Below are positions 55,734 to 64,000 of a stretch of DNA of 64,000 bases, piece after piece. Source of the DNA: Vibrio sp. J1-1 (lineage in GTDB: Bacteria > Pseudomonadota > Gammaproteobacteria > Enterobacterales > Vibrionaceae). The DNA lies in the NCBI RefSeq assembly GCF_021728395.1, contig NZ_JAKKCM010000004.1, positions 310,001 to 374,000 on the forward strand, read 5' to 3'. Within the stretch, counting starts at the first letter, position 1. Each line of letters starts with the position of its first letter. The position numbers and the translations under genes were made by a program. The notes below the pieces were generated by a model. The model ran no database searches. It was not told the origin of the DNA and saw nothing but the letters and a program-made list of their open reading frames with translations.

Positions 55734-57230
55734 CTATTTTTGATCATTTAATCGAGGATCTGGTTTGCCGACAAAAAAGCGTAGAATCAGTTTTTGCACC
55801 CAACTTCCATACGGAGGCGAGAAAAGCTGAATTGGGAACCAGTCGCGCATTTGCAATACCGAACGTGCATGGCTCAACTCTCTGAACCCTTCTTCACCGT
55901 GGTAATTGCCTATCCCTGAATTACCTACCCCACCAAACGGTACTGAGTGATTAAGAACATGCCATCCCCAGTCATTCAAGGTGACACCACCACTGTGAGT
56001 GTGTGTAAGCACGGACTCGCGCTGCGTCTCATCGTTAGTAAACAGATAGCACGCGAGAGGACGTGGCCTGTCGGTAATATATTGAATTACCTCATCAATG
56101 GAGCGGTAGGTGTGAACCGGAAGCAAAGGGCCAAATATCTCTTCCTGACAGATACGCATATCCGATGTCAGATTAGTAGCAATATAGAGCGGAGTTTTAC
56201 GCCCTTCTCCACGATCCAGACATTGGATAATATCAGCGCCTTTCTCCTTGGCATCATTGAGCAAAGCATGAAAACGTCGGTATTGTGCTTCGTCAACTAA
56301 CGAGGTGTAGTCCTGATTTGATTTAATCTCACCATACATAGCTTGATGGGCAGCTTTGAGCGCACGGACAAACTCTTGCCGTTTGCCTTCAGGGATAAAA
56401 GCGTAATCCGGAGCAATGCATATCTGACCTGAGTTCATTCCTTTACCGTGAGCGAGGCGTGCTGCCGCCTTTTTCACGTCGTAATCTTCAAACACTATTG
56501 CAGGCGATTTGCCGCCAAGTTCAAGCGTGACGGGGGTTAAATTAGCGGCTGCATTTGCCATGATGGTTTTGCCACTCGCTGGCGACCCAGTAAAAACCAG
56601 ATGATCAAATGGAAGATGGGATATTTCCATTGCTTCAGGATGAGTGCCATCCACCACGCGCACCAAGTTCTCTGGATAAATTTCAGCTAACATTCGGCGT
56701 AACTGTTTTGTCGTCGCTGGGCAATTGGGTGGCATTTTGATCATGCAGCGGTTGCCTGCGGCTAACGAGGTGATCATTGGGCCTATCGACAGGTAAATAG
56801 GAAAATTCCATGGACAGATAATACCTACCACACCTTTCGGCTGGTATCTGACTTCAAGCTTATTGCCTTTAAACAACCATTCAGTTGGCCGTCTGCTGGG
56901 CTTCATCCAGCTTTTAAGGTGACGGACCACATGGTTAATATCCAGAATCGGAGCAAGTACATCAGCCATTACCGACTCCGTATGACTGCGCCCGCCGAAG
57001 TCCTCATTCATCGCTTCAGCCAAAATATCCTGATAGCGAGACAGCTGCTTTTTCAATGCCAGTAAACGCTGCTTTCTGACGGCTAATGTTGCTAGAGGCT
57101 CCGCTTGATAGGCTGACTTCAGTTCAGCAAACCAAGTGGCCAGTTCACTAGAGTTTAATGCTTCACTCGTTGCCGTAGTTTGACTGAGGTCGCTGTCACT
57201 GACCTCATCTTGCTTAGCCAACACGTTCAT
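55734..57230 (-). CDS. Aldehyde dehydrogenase, coniferyl aldehyde dehydrogenase type
   Basis: A 498-aa NAD(P)-dependent aldehyde dehydrogenase of the CalB/FALDH-like group that ends with a hydrophobic C-terminal segment (PYGSWVQKLILRFFVG). Cofactor binding CPWNFPIYLS and FTGSPASGKTI, catalytic Glu in TLELGGKSPAIV and catalytic Cys in MNSGQICIAPDYAF are visible. It precedes the GMC dehydrogenase in the same direction (273 bp gap), so alcohol is probably oxidised to acid by the pair. The true aldehyde is unknown. Confidence 0.9.
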   Translation of the reverse strand: MNVLAKQDEVSDSDLSQTTATSEALNSSELATWFAELKSAYQAEPLATLAVRKQRLLALKKQLSRYQDILAEAMNEDFGGRSHTESVMADVLAPILDINHVVRHLKSWMKPSRRPTEWLFKGNKLEVRYQPKGVVGIICPWNFPIYLSIGPMITSLAAGNRCMIKMPPNCPATTKQLRRMLAEIYPENLVRVVDGTHPEAMEISHLPFDHLVFTGSPASGKTIMANAAANLTPVTLELGGKSPAIVFEDYDVKKAAARLAHGKGMNSGQICIAPDYAFIPEGKRQEFVRALKAAHQAMYGEIKSNQDYTSLVDEAQYRRFHALLNDAKEKGADIIQCLDRGEGRKTPLYIATNLTSDMRICQEEIFGPLLPVHTYRSIDEVIQYITDRPRPLACYLFTNDETQRESVLTHTHSGGVTLNDWGWHVLNHSVPFGGVGNSGIGNYHGEEGFRELSHARSVLQMRDWFPIQLFSPPYGSWVQKLILRFFVGKPDPRLNDQK

Positions 57231-57395
57231 ATTTCTCTCCCATCCTACAATTTATTGCATTACAACATTTTGATAACATTAGTCACAGGTTACAAAACGA
57301 CAAAAACCGGTGATATTCGGACAACCTTGAGAGCAAACTGACAGAATATCACGCAGATAAACGCTAGGATGATAAGGGTCTGTAGAGGGAAAACA

Positions 57396-58439
57396 ATGGA
57401 ATACACCGCGATTTACGAGCCAGATACACTAGCTTTCGGCATTTTAGATTTACAACTGCTCAAACGCTATTTAGATCCTAGTGTCAGCGTTGAGGCATTA
57501 CTAGATGGTAGCGGTATCAATGCTTCTCAGCTTTACGCGCCAGAGACTCATATCACGCTTACACAAAAGCTAGTGATCTTTAGTAACGCCCTTAGCCAGG
57601 CAGAAGAACCGAGTTTAGGGCTAAAAATAGGCCAACAGGCTAAGTTCAGTGATTTCGGTGTGCTTGGTTATGCGGTCTTAAGCAGCAACACATTATTTGA
57701 TGCCTTAGTGATGGGATTTAAGTATCTGCGTCTCGCAGGGCCGGTTCTTAAGAAGAAAATGTGGGTTGAAGGCGACATAGGCTATTTCCGTGCTGAGCAA
57801 TTAATCGAACTTCAATCCATGTTGCCGTTTTGCTGCGAATACTGGTTTTCAGCCATCCAGAACTTATGCGAAGAAGTGATGCAGCACCCATTTCCCTCGA
57901 CGGTCATTCGCTTTCCTTATCCTGAACCAGAATACAGCGAGTTATATAAGCAAGTGTTTCACTGTGATATCGAGTTCAATAGCGACCGGTTGGAATGGCA
58001 ATTTGATGCACAAAGCATTTACGAACCACTACCTGCAGCCAACCCTATCACACTACAAATGTGCCTCAAATCTTGCGATGAAATGCTGGCAAAAGTCAGT
58101 GGCAGCACCAGCTTAAAAGATAAAATAACCCAGATATTTATTGAGCGTCCGGGTAACTACCCTTCTATTGAAACGCTATCATCCGACCTGGGTATGTCGT
58201 CCAGAACCTTAAGTCGTCACCTTAAGCAGGAAAATACCAGCTATCAGCAAATTCTCGATCAAGTCCGTTTTCATTTAGCGCGCCACTACCTTGCTTCGAC
58301 ACAAATCAGTATTGAAGATATCTCCGAAAGAGTTGGTTTCTCTGACAGCGCGAACTTTCGTCATGCTTTTCGTAAATGGAGCGGTTGTTCACCAAGGCAA
58401 TACCGCCAAACAGTGTTACCGGACAACTCGGCGGTTTAA
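57396..58439 (+). CDS. AraC-family regulator with arabinose-binding-like N-terminal domain (OruR/OxyR-unrelated type)
   Basis: A 347-aa regulator. The N-terminal ~190 residues resemble the Arabinose_bd domain of OruR-type regulators (GLKIGQQAKFSDFGVLGYAV). The C-terminal double helix-turn-helix is at ~245-340, with SLSSDLGMSSRTLSRHLK-like (here TLSSDLGMSSRTLSRHLKQE) and EDISERVGFSDSANFRHAFR. ATG 57396 has a GAGGGA site. It is divergent from the aldehyde dehydrogenase gene, 165 bp away, and probably activates the dehydrogenase pair in response to its substrate. Confidence 0.9.
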   Translation: MEYTAIYEPDTLAFGILDLQLLKRYLDPSVSVEALLDGSGINASQLYAPETHITLTQKLVIFSNALSQAEEPSLGLKIGQQAKFSDFGVLGYAVLSSNTLFDALVMGFKYLRLAGPVLKKKMWVEGDIGYFRAEQLIELQSMLPFCCEYWFSAIQNLCEEVMQHPFPSTVIRFPYPEPEYSELYKQVFHCDIEFNSDRLEWQFDAQSIYEPLPAANPITLQMCLKSCDEMLAKVSGSTSLKDKITQIFIERPGNYPSIETLSSDLGMSSRTLSRHLKQENTSYQQILDQVRFHLARHYLASTQISIEDISERVGFSDSANFRHAFRKWSGCSPRQYRQTVLPDNSAV

Positions 58440-58474
58440 CTTGGGCTATGCAGTGCTGACCCTATCCATGAAAT

Positions 58475-58508
58475 AAAAAAATGCCCGCTATTGTTAGCGG
58501 GCATTTAA
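58475..58508. terminator. Bidirectional terminator between araC-type gene and mukB
   Basis: AAATGCCCGCTA (58479-58490), TTGT loop, TAGCGGGCATTT (58495-58506): perfect 12-bp stem with A-run before and T-run after. Confidence 0.88.
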
Positions 58509-58523
58509 CTTCAAATCGGACGG

Positions 58524-61500
58524 TTAAGACTCAAACTCTTCAGCCATTTCCTGGGCTTCACTCTTCGGCTTGTCTGTTTGACCAAAGCCACGCAGACCCA
58601 CTACATGTACATGCTCGTGATCTTTAAACACCTTACGCACCAGTTTGTAGGTTGTGCCTTTTTCTGGGCTGATGTTTTCTGGCGCAGCAATCAGAAGCTG
58701 CATATCCAGACGGTCACACAGTTCGAATAGTGTCGAGATAGATCTCGCATCCAGACGCGCAGCCTCATCAAGGAACAACAGACGACAAGGAATGATGTCT
58801 TTACTACGCAGACGACGGGATTCTTCTTCCCAGCTTTGTACTACCATCAACAGGATCGACTGACCCGTACCGATCGCCTCACCAGTCGATAGCGCGCCAG
58901 ATTCAGCCTGTAGCCAACCCTCTGAACCACGGTTCACTTCCACACTTAACTCTAAGTAGTTACGGTAATCTAATAACTCTTCACCAAGTACTTGTGGAGA
59001 ACGTTGCCCCATGTCGATATGTGGGTTTACACGCTGGAACAGTTTCGCCATCGCCTCTGAGAAGGTAAAGCGCGAAGACTCAAACAAGTCTTTGTGCTGT
59101 TCCTGCTGAGAAGACAAGCCGTGCAATAGCACCTCGTGGCTTTCGCGGATCTTCACGTTGAGTCGAACGCCTTTCACCTGACCAAACGAGATGTTCGACA
59201 AGCCTTGGTTTAGCATACGAATACGGTTTTGCTCACGTTGAATCGTCTTCTTAATGATGCTTGCCGCCGATTCAGAACTGATCGCCAGACGGTTTTCACG
59301 CTGAGTCAGCTCTTCTGTCAAACGCGCCAGCTCCACTTCCATCTCTTCGATCGCTTCTACCGGATCATCGGTACGGATGATGTCTTGACGGATACGCTCT
59401 CGAAGGTGCTGGTAGACTGCAATGTAGAACAGAACTTTACGCTCAGGTCGAGCGTTGTCTTCAGACAAACGCAGCGCATCACGCAGGTCGTCATTGTTTG
59501 CCACAGCAAGACGCAGCGCACCGAGCGATTTATCCGACATTGAACGCAGCTCGTCCGCAGACAAGTAAGCCAGCTCACGTTTGTGAAGGCGTCGTTCAAC
59601 ATCATTTTCACGCGCTAAACGAAGTACAGAACACCAGCCGGCTTTTGCTGCAACGACAAAAGTGCGAAGCTCAGCGTACTCTTTCTGCACTTTCTTCAGA
59701 CGTTTCGCCAGACCTTTCATCTCTAACTCAGTAGAGGTGATGGTGCGCTCGTATTCACTCTTACGGCTACGTGATGAGTGCAAACGCTCTTGCAGCTCGT
59801 CACGACGACGCATTGCACGCTCTTCTGCACCTTCATCCGCATTAACACCGAACTCTTGCAGCTCCTGCTTGAACTCCTGAACAGTTTCCAGTTTCGCTTG
59901 GTGTGAACTTTTCAGCGATGCCAATACTTGGTTGTATTGGTTCATCTGACCTTGCGCTTGTTTCAATTCTTCACGAGAGCGAGAGCGCATTTGCTCAGCC
60001 TGAACCAGTTTGGCTTTTAGCTGCTCGCTCAGTTCGCTGCTCTTGTTGAGAAGATCGACCGAATCTGAGTAGGCAAAGTAGTGACGACGTTCTACCAAAT
60101 CGGACAAAGCAAAGATTTGCTTCTTAAGATTTTGCAGTTGCTCGTCTGACGCTTTGTATTCCGCTTCTAGCGCATCGAACTGCTCAGGGTCCGCATCCAA
60201 TGCTGAAACAATCTTCTCAAGCTCAGCCACGGCTTTCGCATGGTTGTTCAGGAATGTTTTCGCCTCTGACAATTGCGCTATTTTCTCTTCCAGCTCATCA
60301 AAGCGTGCTTGAAGCGTGTCGTCTTCAATCAGTGCCATGTTTGGTGCAAGTTTGTCGAGTGAAGACAAGGCTTGTTTGCTGGTTTGAAGCTGAGAACGTT
60401 GTTGTTGTTCTTTCGCTTCCAAATCAACCAATACGCGGGCAATTTGGTTACGTTTTTCACGTACATTAGTCAATGCTTGCTCAGGATCGGCATCGAATGC
60501 GACCTGAATGTGATAAGCAACAAACTGGTTGAACGCTTGATACAAACGCTGCATCTTCTGAGAGTCGAATGCCGCTTTGGCGTGCTTCTCAACCACTTCT
60601 TCACGCTCGTTGCGCAGCAATTCTAAACGCTGCTCACGTGCAGCCCGGCCAAACAGTGGAATTTCCGGCAAGCGTGAGTAACGCATTTGACGTGCATTCA
60701 TACGAACGCAAACTGCGCCTTCCAGCTCTTCGGCATCGAATGAGCTATCATCAAAGGCATCAATGTCACCTTCAATGATGTACAAATCTTCAGGACAGTC
60801 GTCCAGCTCAACCAGTTTCTCTTCGATGCCAGATAGATCTGAAACGACGATCGCATGACGTGCTGGTCCGTACATCGCGCTGAAGTATGGCGCATCATCG
60901 ATCGTAATATCGTCGTAGATTTCAGACAGCAATACGCCACCCAGTGTGTCAGCAAGTCCCTTCAGACGAGGATCATTTGAACCACCTGGTGAGGCTAAAC
61001 GTTCTATTTCGCTTTCCAGCTGGGTACGACGTTCTGCCAGTTTGTCTTTTGCCAGAGACAGTTCTTTCTCTTGCTCAAGAACCACCTGCATATGACTCAT
61101 TACTGCATGGCGATCTTCTAGCTCAACACCGCTTTGCTCACGCAGCTTTTCCAGCGCATCATTCGCTGCAATCCAAGTTGGCGCAATGGCTTCAAGCTTT
61201 TTGATTTCTGCTGCAGAATCCTGCTCTAGTCGACGCTGTTCGCTGCGCTGTTCACGCACGTCTTCTTGCGTCAATTCCAGCGATTCAATTTGCATTGCGT
61301 GACGTTCACGTTCCTGTTCGAAGGTGATTTCATCCATTAGCTCAACATGGAACTGCTTTTGATATTCTGCTACCAGCTCGCTCGCCTGACGCTGCTGGTT
61401 AAGGCTACGCTCAAGGTCACGATGTTGTGCACGCCACTGTTGTTCATTTTGAGCGATTTGTTGGGATTCACGCGCTTTCGCAATTGCACTTTTCGCCTTA

Positions 61501-62993
61501 TCAGCCGCGTCTTGACGCTCCACCTGACCAACGATGCTTCGTACCAGCTTCAGCGCCGTTTCAAACTGTTGCGCCGCAGCTGAAGACATATCCAGCTTGT
61601 GCTTCACCGACAGCAGCTCGTTGGTACTGTCCGTCTGTTTATTTTTCAGTTCGGCAACCAAGGCTTGCGCGGATTCTGCTGTCAGACTCTCATCACCCAA
61701 TAGCTGTTTCGCTTTATCAAGTGCCTGTACCGCTTGTTGGTATTGCAGAGCACGCGTTTGTTGCACGTCTAGCGCCTGCTGGTAATCCGCAAGTTGCGTC
61801 TTAAGGCTATCGACCTCTTCTTCAGAAATGGTCGCTTGCTCTTCAGCCATCATCACGCGTTCTTGCGCTTCTTCAACGACCATCATCTGTTCTTCAAGAC
61901 GCTCGCTAAGCTCTTCAAGATCTTCCTGATAACGTTCGATCTTCTCTTGCTGACGCAGTGCATTTTGAACTAGCTGCAAGTGATCTGACGCGGCTTGGTA
62001 GTCCTGCTCTAGCGCTGATTCTGAATCAACCAGAAGCTCAAGCTCTTCTTGCACTCGGTTAAGCAGGTTGTTTTGCTCAATCAGGGTCTCGCGAGAACCA
62101 AATAGCTCAGAACGTAAAGACAGTGTCTGCTCTAGCTTTTTGCGACGCTCGTTAGCGTGGCGCATGTAGTCAGCGGCCACGTAATTGGTAGACTCGGTGA
62201 TCAGATGTTTGAACAAGTCACGGTCAGCCTGCGTGGTTTTGATCGCTTCCAGCGTCATGCGGTTTTCGCGCAGCGCCGATTCCATATCCTGGAATGCTTT
62301 CTTCACGCCACCGTTTTGGGGCAGAAGGTAGTCACGCAGCGAGCGGGTAATTGCACTGGAGATACCACCGTAAAGGGAGGCTTCAATCAGGCGGTAGAAC
62401 TTAGAACGGTCGCCTGAATTACGAAGTTTCTTCGGAATCACACCAAACTCAAACATCTGCGCGTGGTAATCGACGATAGATGAGAAAGCTTTGAATTGAA
62501 CGCCTTCAAATTCAGAGATAATGTCTTTAACTTCGTTAATCTGACGCACGCGTGCTTGTGTTGCAGATACGCTCTCAACGAGAACATCCGTCGGCTTCAC
62601 ATGGCTTGGCAGCCCTTGGATAACAAACGGTTTGATATCTACTTTCTTGTCACGGCCCGCCACTTGCTGCAGTTTTACCGCAAAAAGCAGACGTTGGTTA
62701 CGTGAGTTCACCACATCCAGAGCAGCGTAACACGCGCCCGGTTGCAGCTTACCGTATAGACCTTTGTCACGAGATGATTGGCTACTGCCCGCTTCTGTGG
62801 TGTTACGGAAATGCAGTAGCGTTTGGTCAGGGATCAGAGCGGTGATAAATGCCGCCATCGTGGTTGATTTACCTGCACCGTTACCACCGGATAAAGTAGT
62901 CACCAGACCATCAATATCAAAGGTACGGGCAAAGAAACCGTTCCAATTGATCATGGTCAGCGATTGATATTTACCACGTTCAATCATGCTCAT
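58524..62993 (-). CDS. mukB: Chromosome condensin subunit MukB
   Basis: A 1489-aa SMC-like ATPase. N-terminal Walker A is [15 protein letters not shown] (~34-48), long coiled coils flank a central hinge (~650-780), and the C-terminal head has a signature-type segment [17 protein letters not shown] with Walker [15 protein letters not shown]. It condenses and segregates the chromosome with MukE and MukF. ATG 62993 overlaps the mukE stop (ATGA). Confidence 0.97.
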   Translation of the reverse strand: MSMIERGKYQSLTMINWNGFFARTFDIDGLVTTLSGGNGAGKSTTMAAFITALIPDQTLLHFRNTTEAGSSQSSRDKGLYGKLQPGACYAALDVVNSRNQRLLFAVKLQQVAGRDKKVDIKPFVIQGLPSHVKPTDVLVESVSATQARVRQINEVKDIISEFEGVQFKAFSSIVDYHAQMFEFGVIPKKLRNSGDRSKFYRLIEASLYGGISSAITRSLRDYLLPQNGGVKKAFQDMESALRENRMTLEAIKTTQADRDLFKHLITESTNYVAADYMRHANERRKKLEQTLSLRSELFGSRETLIEQNNLLNRVQEELELLVDSESALEQDYQAASDHLQLVQNALRQQEKIERYQEDLEELSERLEEQMMVVEEAQERVMMAEEQATISEEEVDSLKTQLADYQQALDVQQTRALQYQQAVQALDKAKQLLGDESLTAESAQALVAELKNKQTDSTNELLSVKHKLDMSSAAAQQFETALKLVRSIVGQVERQDAADKAKSAIAKARESQQIAQNEQQWRAQHRDLERSLNQQRQASELVAEYQKQFHVELMDEITFEQERERHAMQIESLELTQEDVREQRSEQRRLEQDSAAEIKKLEAIAPTWIAANDALEKLREQSGVELEDRHAVMSHMQVVLEQEKELSLAKDKLAERRTQLESEIERLASPGGSNDPRLKGLADTLGGVLLSEIYDDITIDDAPYFSAMYGPARHAIVVSDLSGIEEKLVELDDCPEDLYIIEGDIDAFDDSSFDAEELEGAVCVRMNARQMRYSRLPEIPLFGRAAREQRLELLRNEREEVVEKHAKAAFDSQKMQRLYQAFNQFVAYHIQVAFDADPEQALTNVREKRNQIARVLVDLEAKEQQQRSQLQTSKQALSSLDKLAPNMALIEDDTLQARFDELEEKIAQLSEAKTFLNNHAKAVAELEKIVSALDADPEQFDALEAEYKASDEQLQNLKKQIFALSDLVERRHYFAYSDSVDLLNKSSELSEQLKAKLVQAEQMRSRSREELKQAQGQMNQYNQVLASLKSSHQAKLETVQEFKQELQEFGVNADEGAEERAMRRRDELQERLHSSRSRKSEYERTITSTELEMKGLAKRLKKVQKEYAELRTFVVAAKAGWCSVLRLARENDVERRLHKRELAYLSADELRSMSDKSLGALRLAVANNDDLRDALRLSEDNARPERKVLFYIAVYQHLRERIRQDIIRTDDPVEAIEEMEVELARLTEELTQRENRLAISSESAASIIKKTIQREQNRIRMLNQGLSNISFGQVKGVRLNVKIRESHEVLLHGLSSQQEQHKDLFESSRFTFSEAMAKLFQRVNPHIDMGQRSPQVLGEELLDYRNYLELSVEVNRGSEGWLQAESGALSTGEAIGTGQSILLMVVQSWEEESRRLRSKDIIPCRLLFLDEAARLDARSISTLFELCDRLDMQLLIAAPENISPEKGTTYKLVRKVFKDHEHVHVVGLRGFGQTDKPKSEAQEMAEEFES

Positions 62994-63715
62994 GCTTCAC
63001 CCTCTTCTATCATTTCTTCTTGGGCTTGATCTTCTTGATCTTCTTCAGACAACAGACTACCTTGGCTAGGTTCTTTGGTATGAACCACCGCTTCACCGTC
63101 ACGGATCAGACGTAATTGAGCTTCACGCATATCATCACCAACACGCACATCCGCACCAAATCGGAATACCGCTTCGCTGATACTGAATTTACCGGTTTCG
63201 CCGATATTGATGATCATACCAAGGCGGCGCAGACGGCGTAGCGAGGTGCGCACTTTTTCAAACAGTTTCTCTTTATCCAGGTCTGAGCCTGTGGCGCGGT
63301 TCGTCACCAGCTTCATGAGTTTCTTTTCATCCACTAACGCCAGCATCTCTTCGTAGAGCTCCTGATTAGTGAAAATACCTTCATGAGCCAGACGTTCCGG
63401 ACTCAGATATAAGAAACACAACACCTTACCCACCAGCATATCCAGCTCAGAAAGAATACTACGACCAATCAAAGACGTAGAACGTGGACGGAGATAGAAG
63501 AAACCTTCTGGCGCTTTAACCAACTCAGTATTGTAACGCTGGTAGAAAGAAGACAGCTCAAGTTCAAAATCCGACAACAATGCGTGGTTATCCAAATCTT
63601 CGCTTGAGATGTGACGCCCAGCTCGTAGCATACTGTCTAGCGCTGGAAACAGAGGGTTAGTAATTGCTTTTGCCAGTTTATCTGACATGTATTCATTAAT
63701 ATCGGTCGATGACAT
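62990..63715 (-). CDS. mukE: Chromosome partition protein MukE
   Basis: A 241-aa winged-helix kite protein of the MukBEF complex; [37 protein letters not shown] and [10 protein letters not shown] are conserved. The frame is open to 63817, but ATG 63715 gives the standard MSST start and overlaps mukF by 20 bp. The acidic C-terminal tail overlaps the mukB start. Confidence 0.96.
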   Translation of the reverse strand: MSSTDINEYMSDKLAKAITNPLFPALDSMLRAGRHISSEDLDNHALLSDFELELSSFYQRYNTELVKAPEGFFYLRPRSTSLIGRSILSELDMLVGKVLCFLYLSPERLAHEGIFTNQELYEEMLALVDEKKLMKLVTNRATGSDLDKEKLFEKVRTSLRRLRRLGMIINIGETGKFSISEAVFRFGADVRVGDDMREAQLRLIRDGEAVVHTKEPSQGSLLSEEDQEDQAQEEMIEEGEA

Positions 63716-64000
63716 TCGCTTGTACCTTTGCCCCAAATTCGTTGATTGATTTCCAGTCTGGTTGAATGGCTTGATAATCCGATTCTGAATAGCCCAGACG
63801 AACAGCCTGATCAACAATAATTCGGGCTAAATCAAAGTGATGAGTAAATGGGTGTTGTGCAAGGTAATCTCGCAGTACCACGCTCAAATCGATTGGTGTG
63901 CCCTGCTCTTTGTGGGCTTTTAGCATGTCACCAATACGCTCTGATAACTCATCATTGACTTGTTGAAATTCTTCGTATTCCACTTCCATCGGAACTTGGC
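63696..64000 (-). CDS. mukF: Chromosome partition protein MukF, C-terminal part (cut by window edge)
   Basis: The last ~101 residues of the kleisin MukF, open to the right edge. [25 protein letters not shown]-like sequence (here [14 protein letters not shown]) and the C-terminal winged-helix region are typical. It bridges the MukB heads. The end overlaps mukE by 20 bp. Confidence 0.94.
   Translation of the reverse strand, partial: QVPMEVEYEEFQQVNDELSERIGDMLKAHKEQGTPIDLSVVLRDYLAQHPFTHHFDLARIIVDQAVRLGYSESDYQAIQPDWKSINEFGAKVQANVIDRY

Noticed and set aside
61347-61804. Overlapping plus-strand frames opposite mukB
   Set aside because: Shadows within the coiled-coil coding region of mukB.

Overview
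The window looks like a chromosome segment from a marine gammaproteobacterium of the Vibrionaceae, most likely Vibrio. I base this on the tol-pal, cyd, ruvCAB-aspS, cmoAB and mukFEB neighbourhoods, the alaE exporter and the protein sequences themselves. No database was searched, so species level is not claimed.

Layout. (1) 1-2.0 kb: the end of an acetoacetate/short-chain fatty acid operon (atoB-atoD-atoA), followed by an IS481-type transposase remnant. (2) 2.3-14.3 kb: a secreted M14-type deacylase, then a carbamoyl-group catabolic locus. Its minus-strand unit is nucleobase-type permease, ankyrin/TPR protein, FdrA/AllF, YlbE/AllG and carbamate kinase. The third oxamate carbamoyltransferase subunit (DUF2877, AllH) sits apart, behind a LysR regulator, with a CynX-type MFS carrier divergent from it. 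(3) 14.4-17.1 kb: a secreted HbpS/GlcG-type protein divergent from an OmpR-type two-component system. (4) 17.2-21.8 kb: a nucleobase salvage patch with a CDA-fold deaminase, an NCS1 permease, a decayed amidohydrolase-type guanine deaminase, a YeiL-like Crp/Fnr regulator and DeoD. (5) 21.8-24.8 kb: a decayed accessory patch ending at tRNA-Ser(GGA). It holds an internally deleted IS5-family transposase, a secreted subtilase with a PKD domain, and a chimaera of integrase and amidase fragments. (6) 25-32.3 kb: alaE, a hybrid histidine kinase, a UPF0149 protein, and a K+ channel/DUF350/DUF1190/glutathionylspermidine-synthase-like operon.

(7) 32.3-49.9 kb is conserved core: nadA; ybgC-tolQRAB-pal-cpoB; cydAB-cydX-ybgE with FNR- and ArcA-like sites upstream; ruvCAB; aspS; a DUF72 gene; cmoA-cmoB. 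(8) 50.1-53.3 kb: a three-gene operon of a RimB-like retropepsin lipoprotein, an inactive-transglutaminase/7TM protein and a RimK-like ATP-grasp ligase, which looks like a peptide or amide modification system of the envelope. (9) 53.8-58.4 kb: a GMC alcohol dehydrogenase and an aldehyde dehydrogenase under a divergent AraC regulator. (10) 58.5-64.0 kb: the mukFEB condensin operon, with mukF cut by the window edge.

The most interesting points are the split oxamate carbamoyltransferase locus with its embedded ankyrin/TPR protein, the replacement-like decay of one guanine deaminase next to another, the HbpS/two-component pair, and the two poorly characterised envelope operons. No CRISPR array, rRNA or intact prophage was seen.
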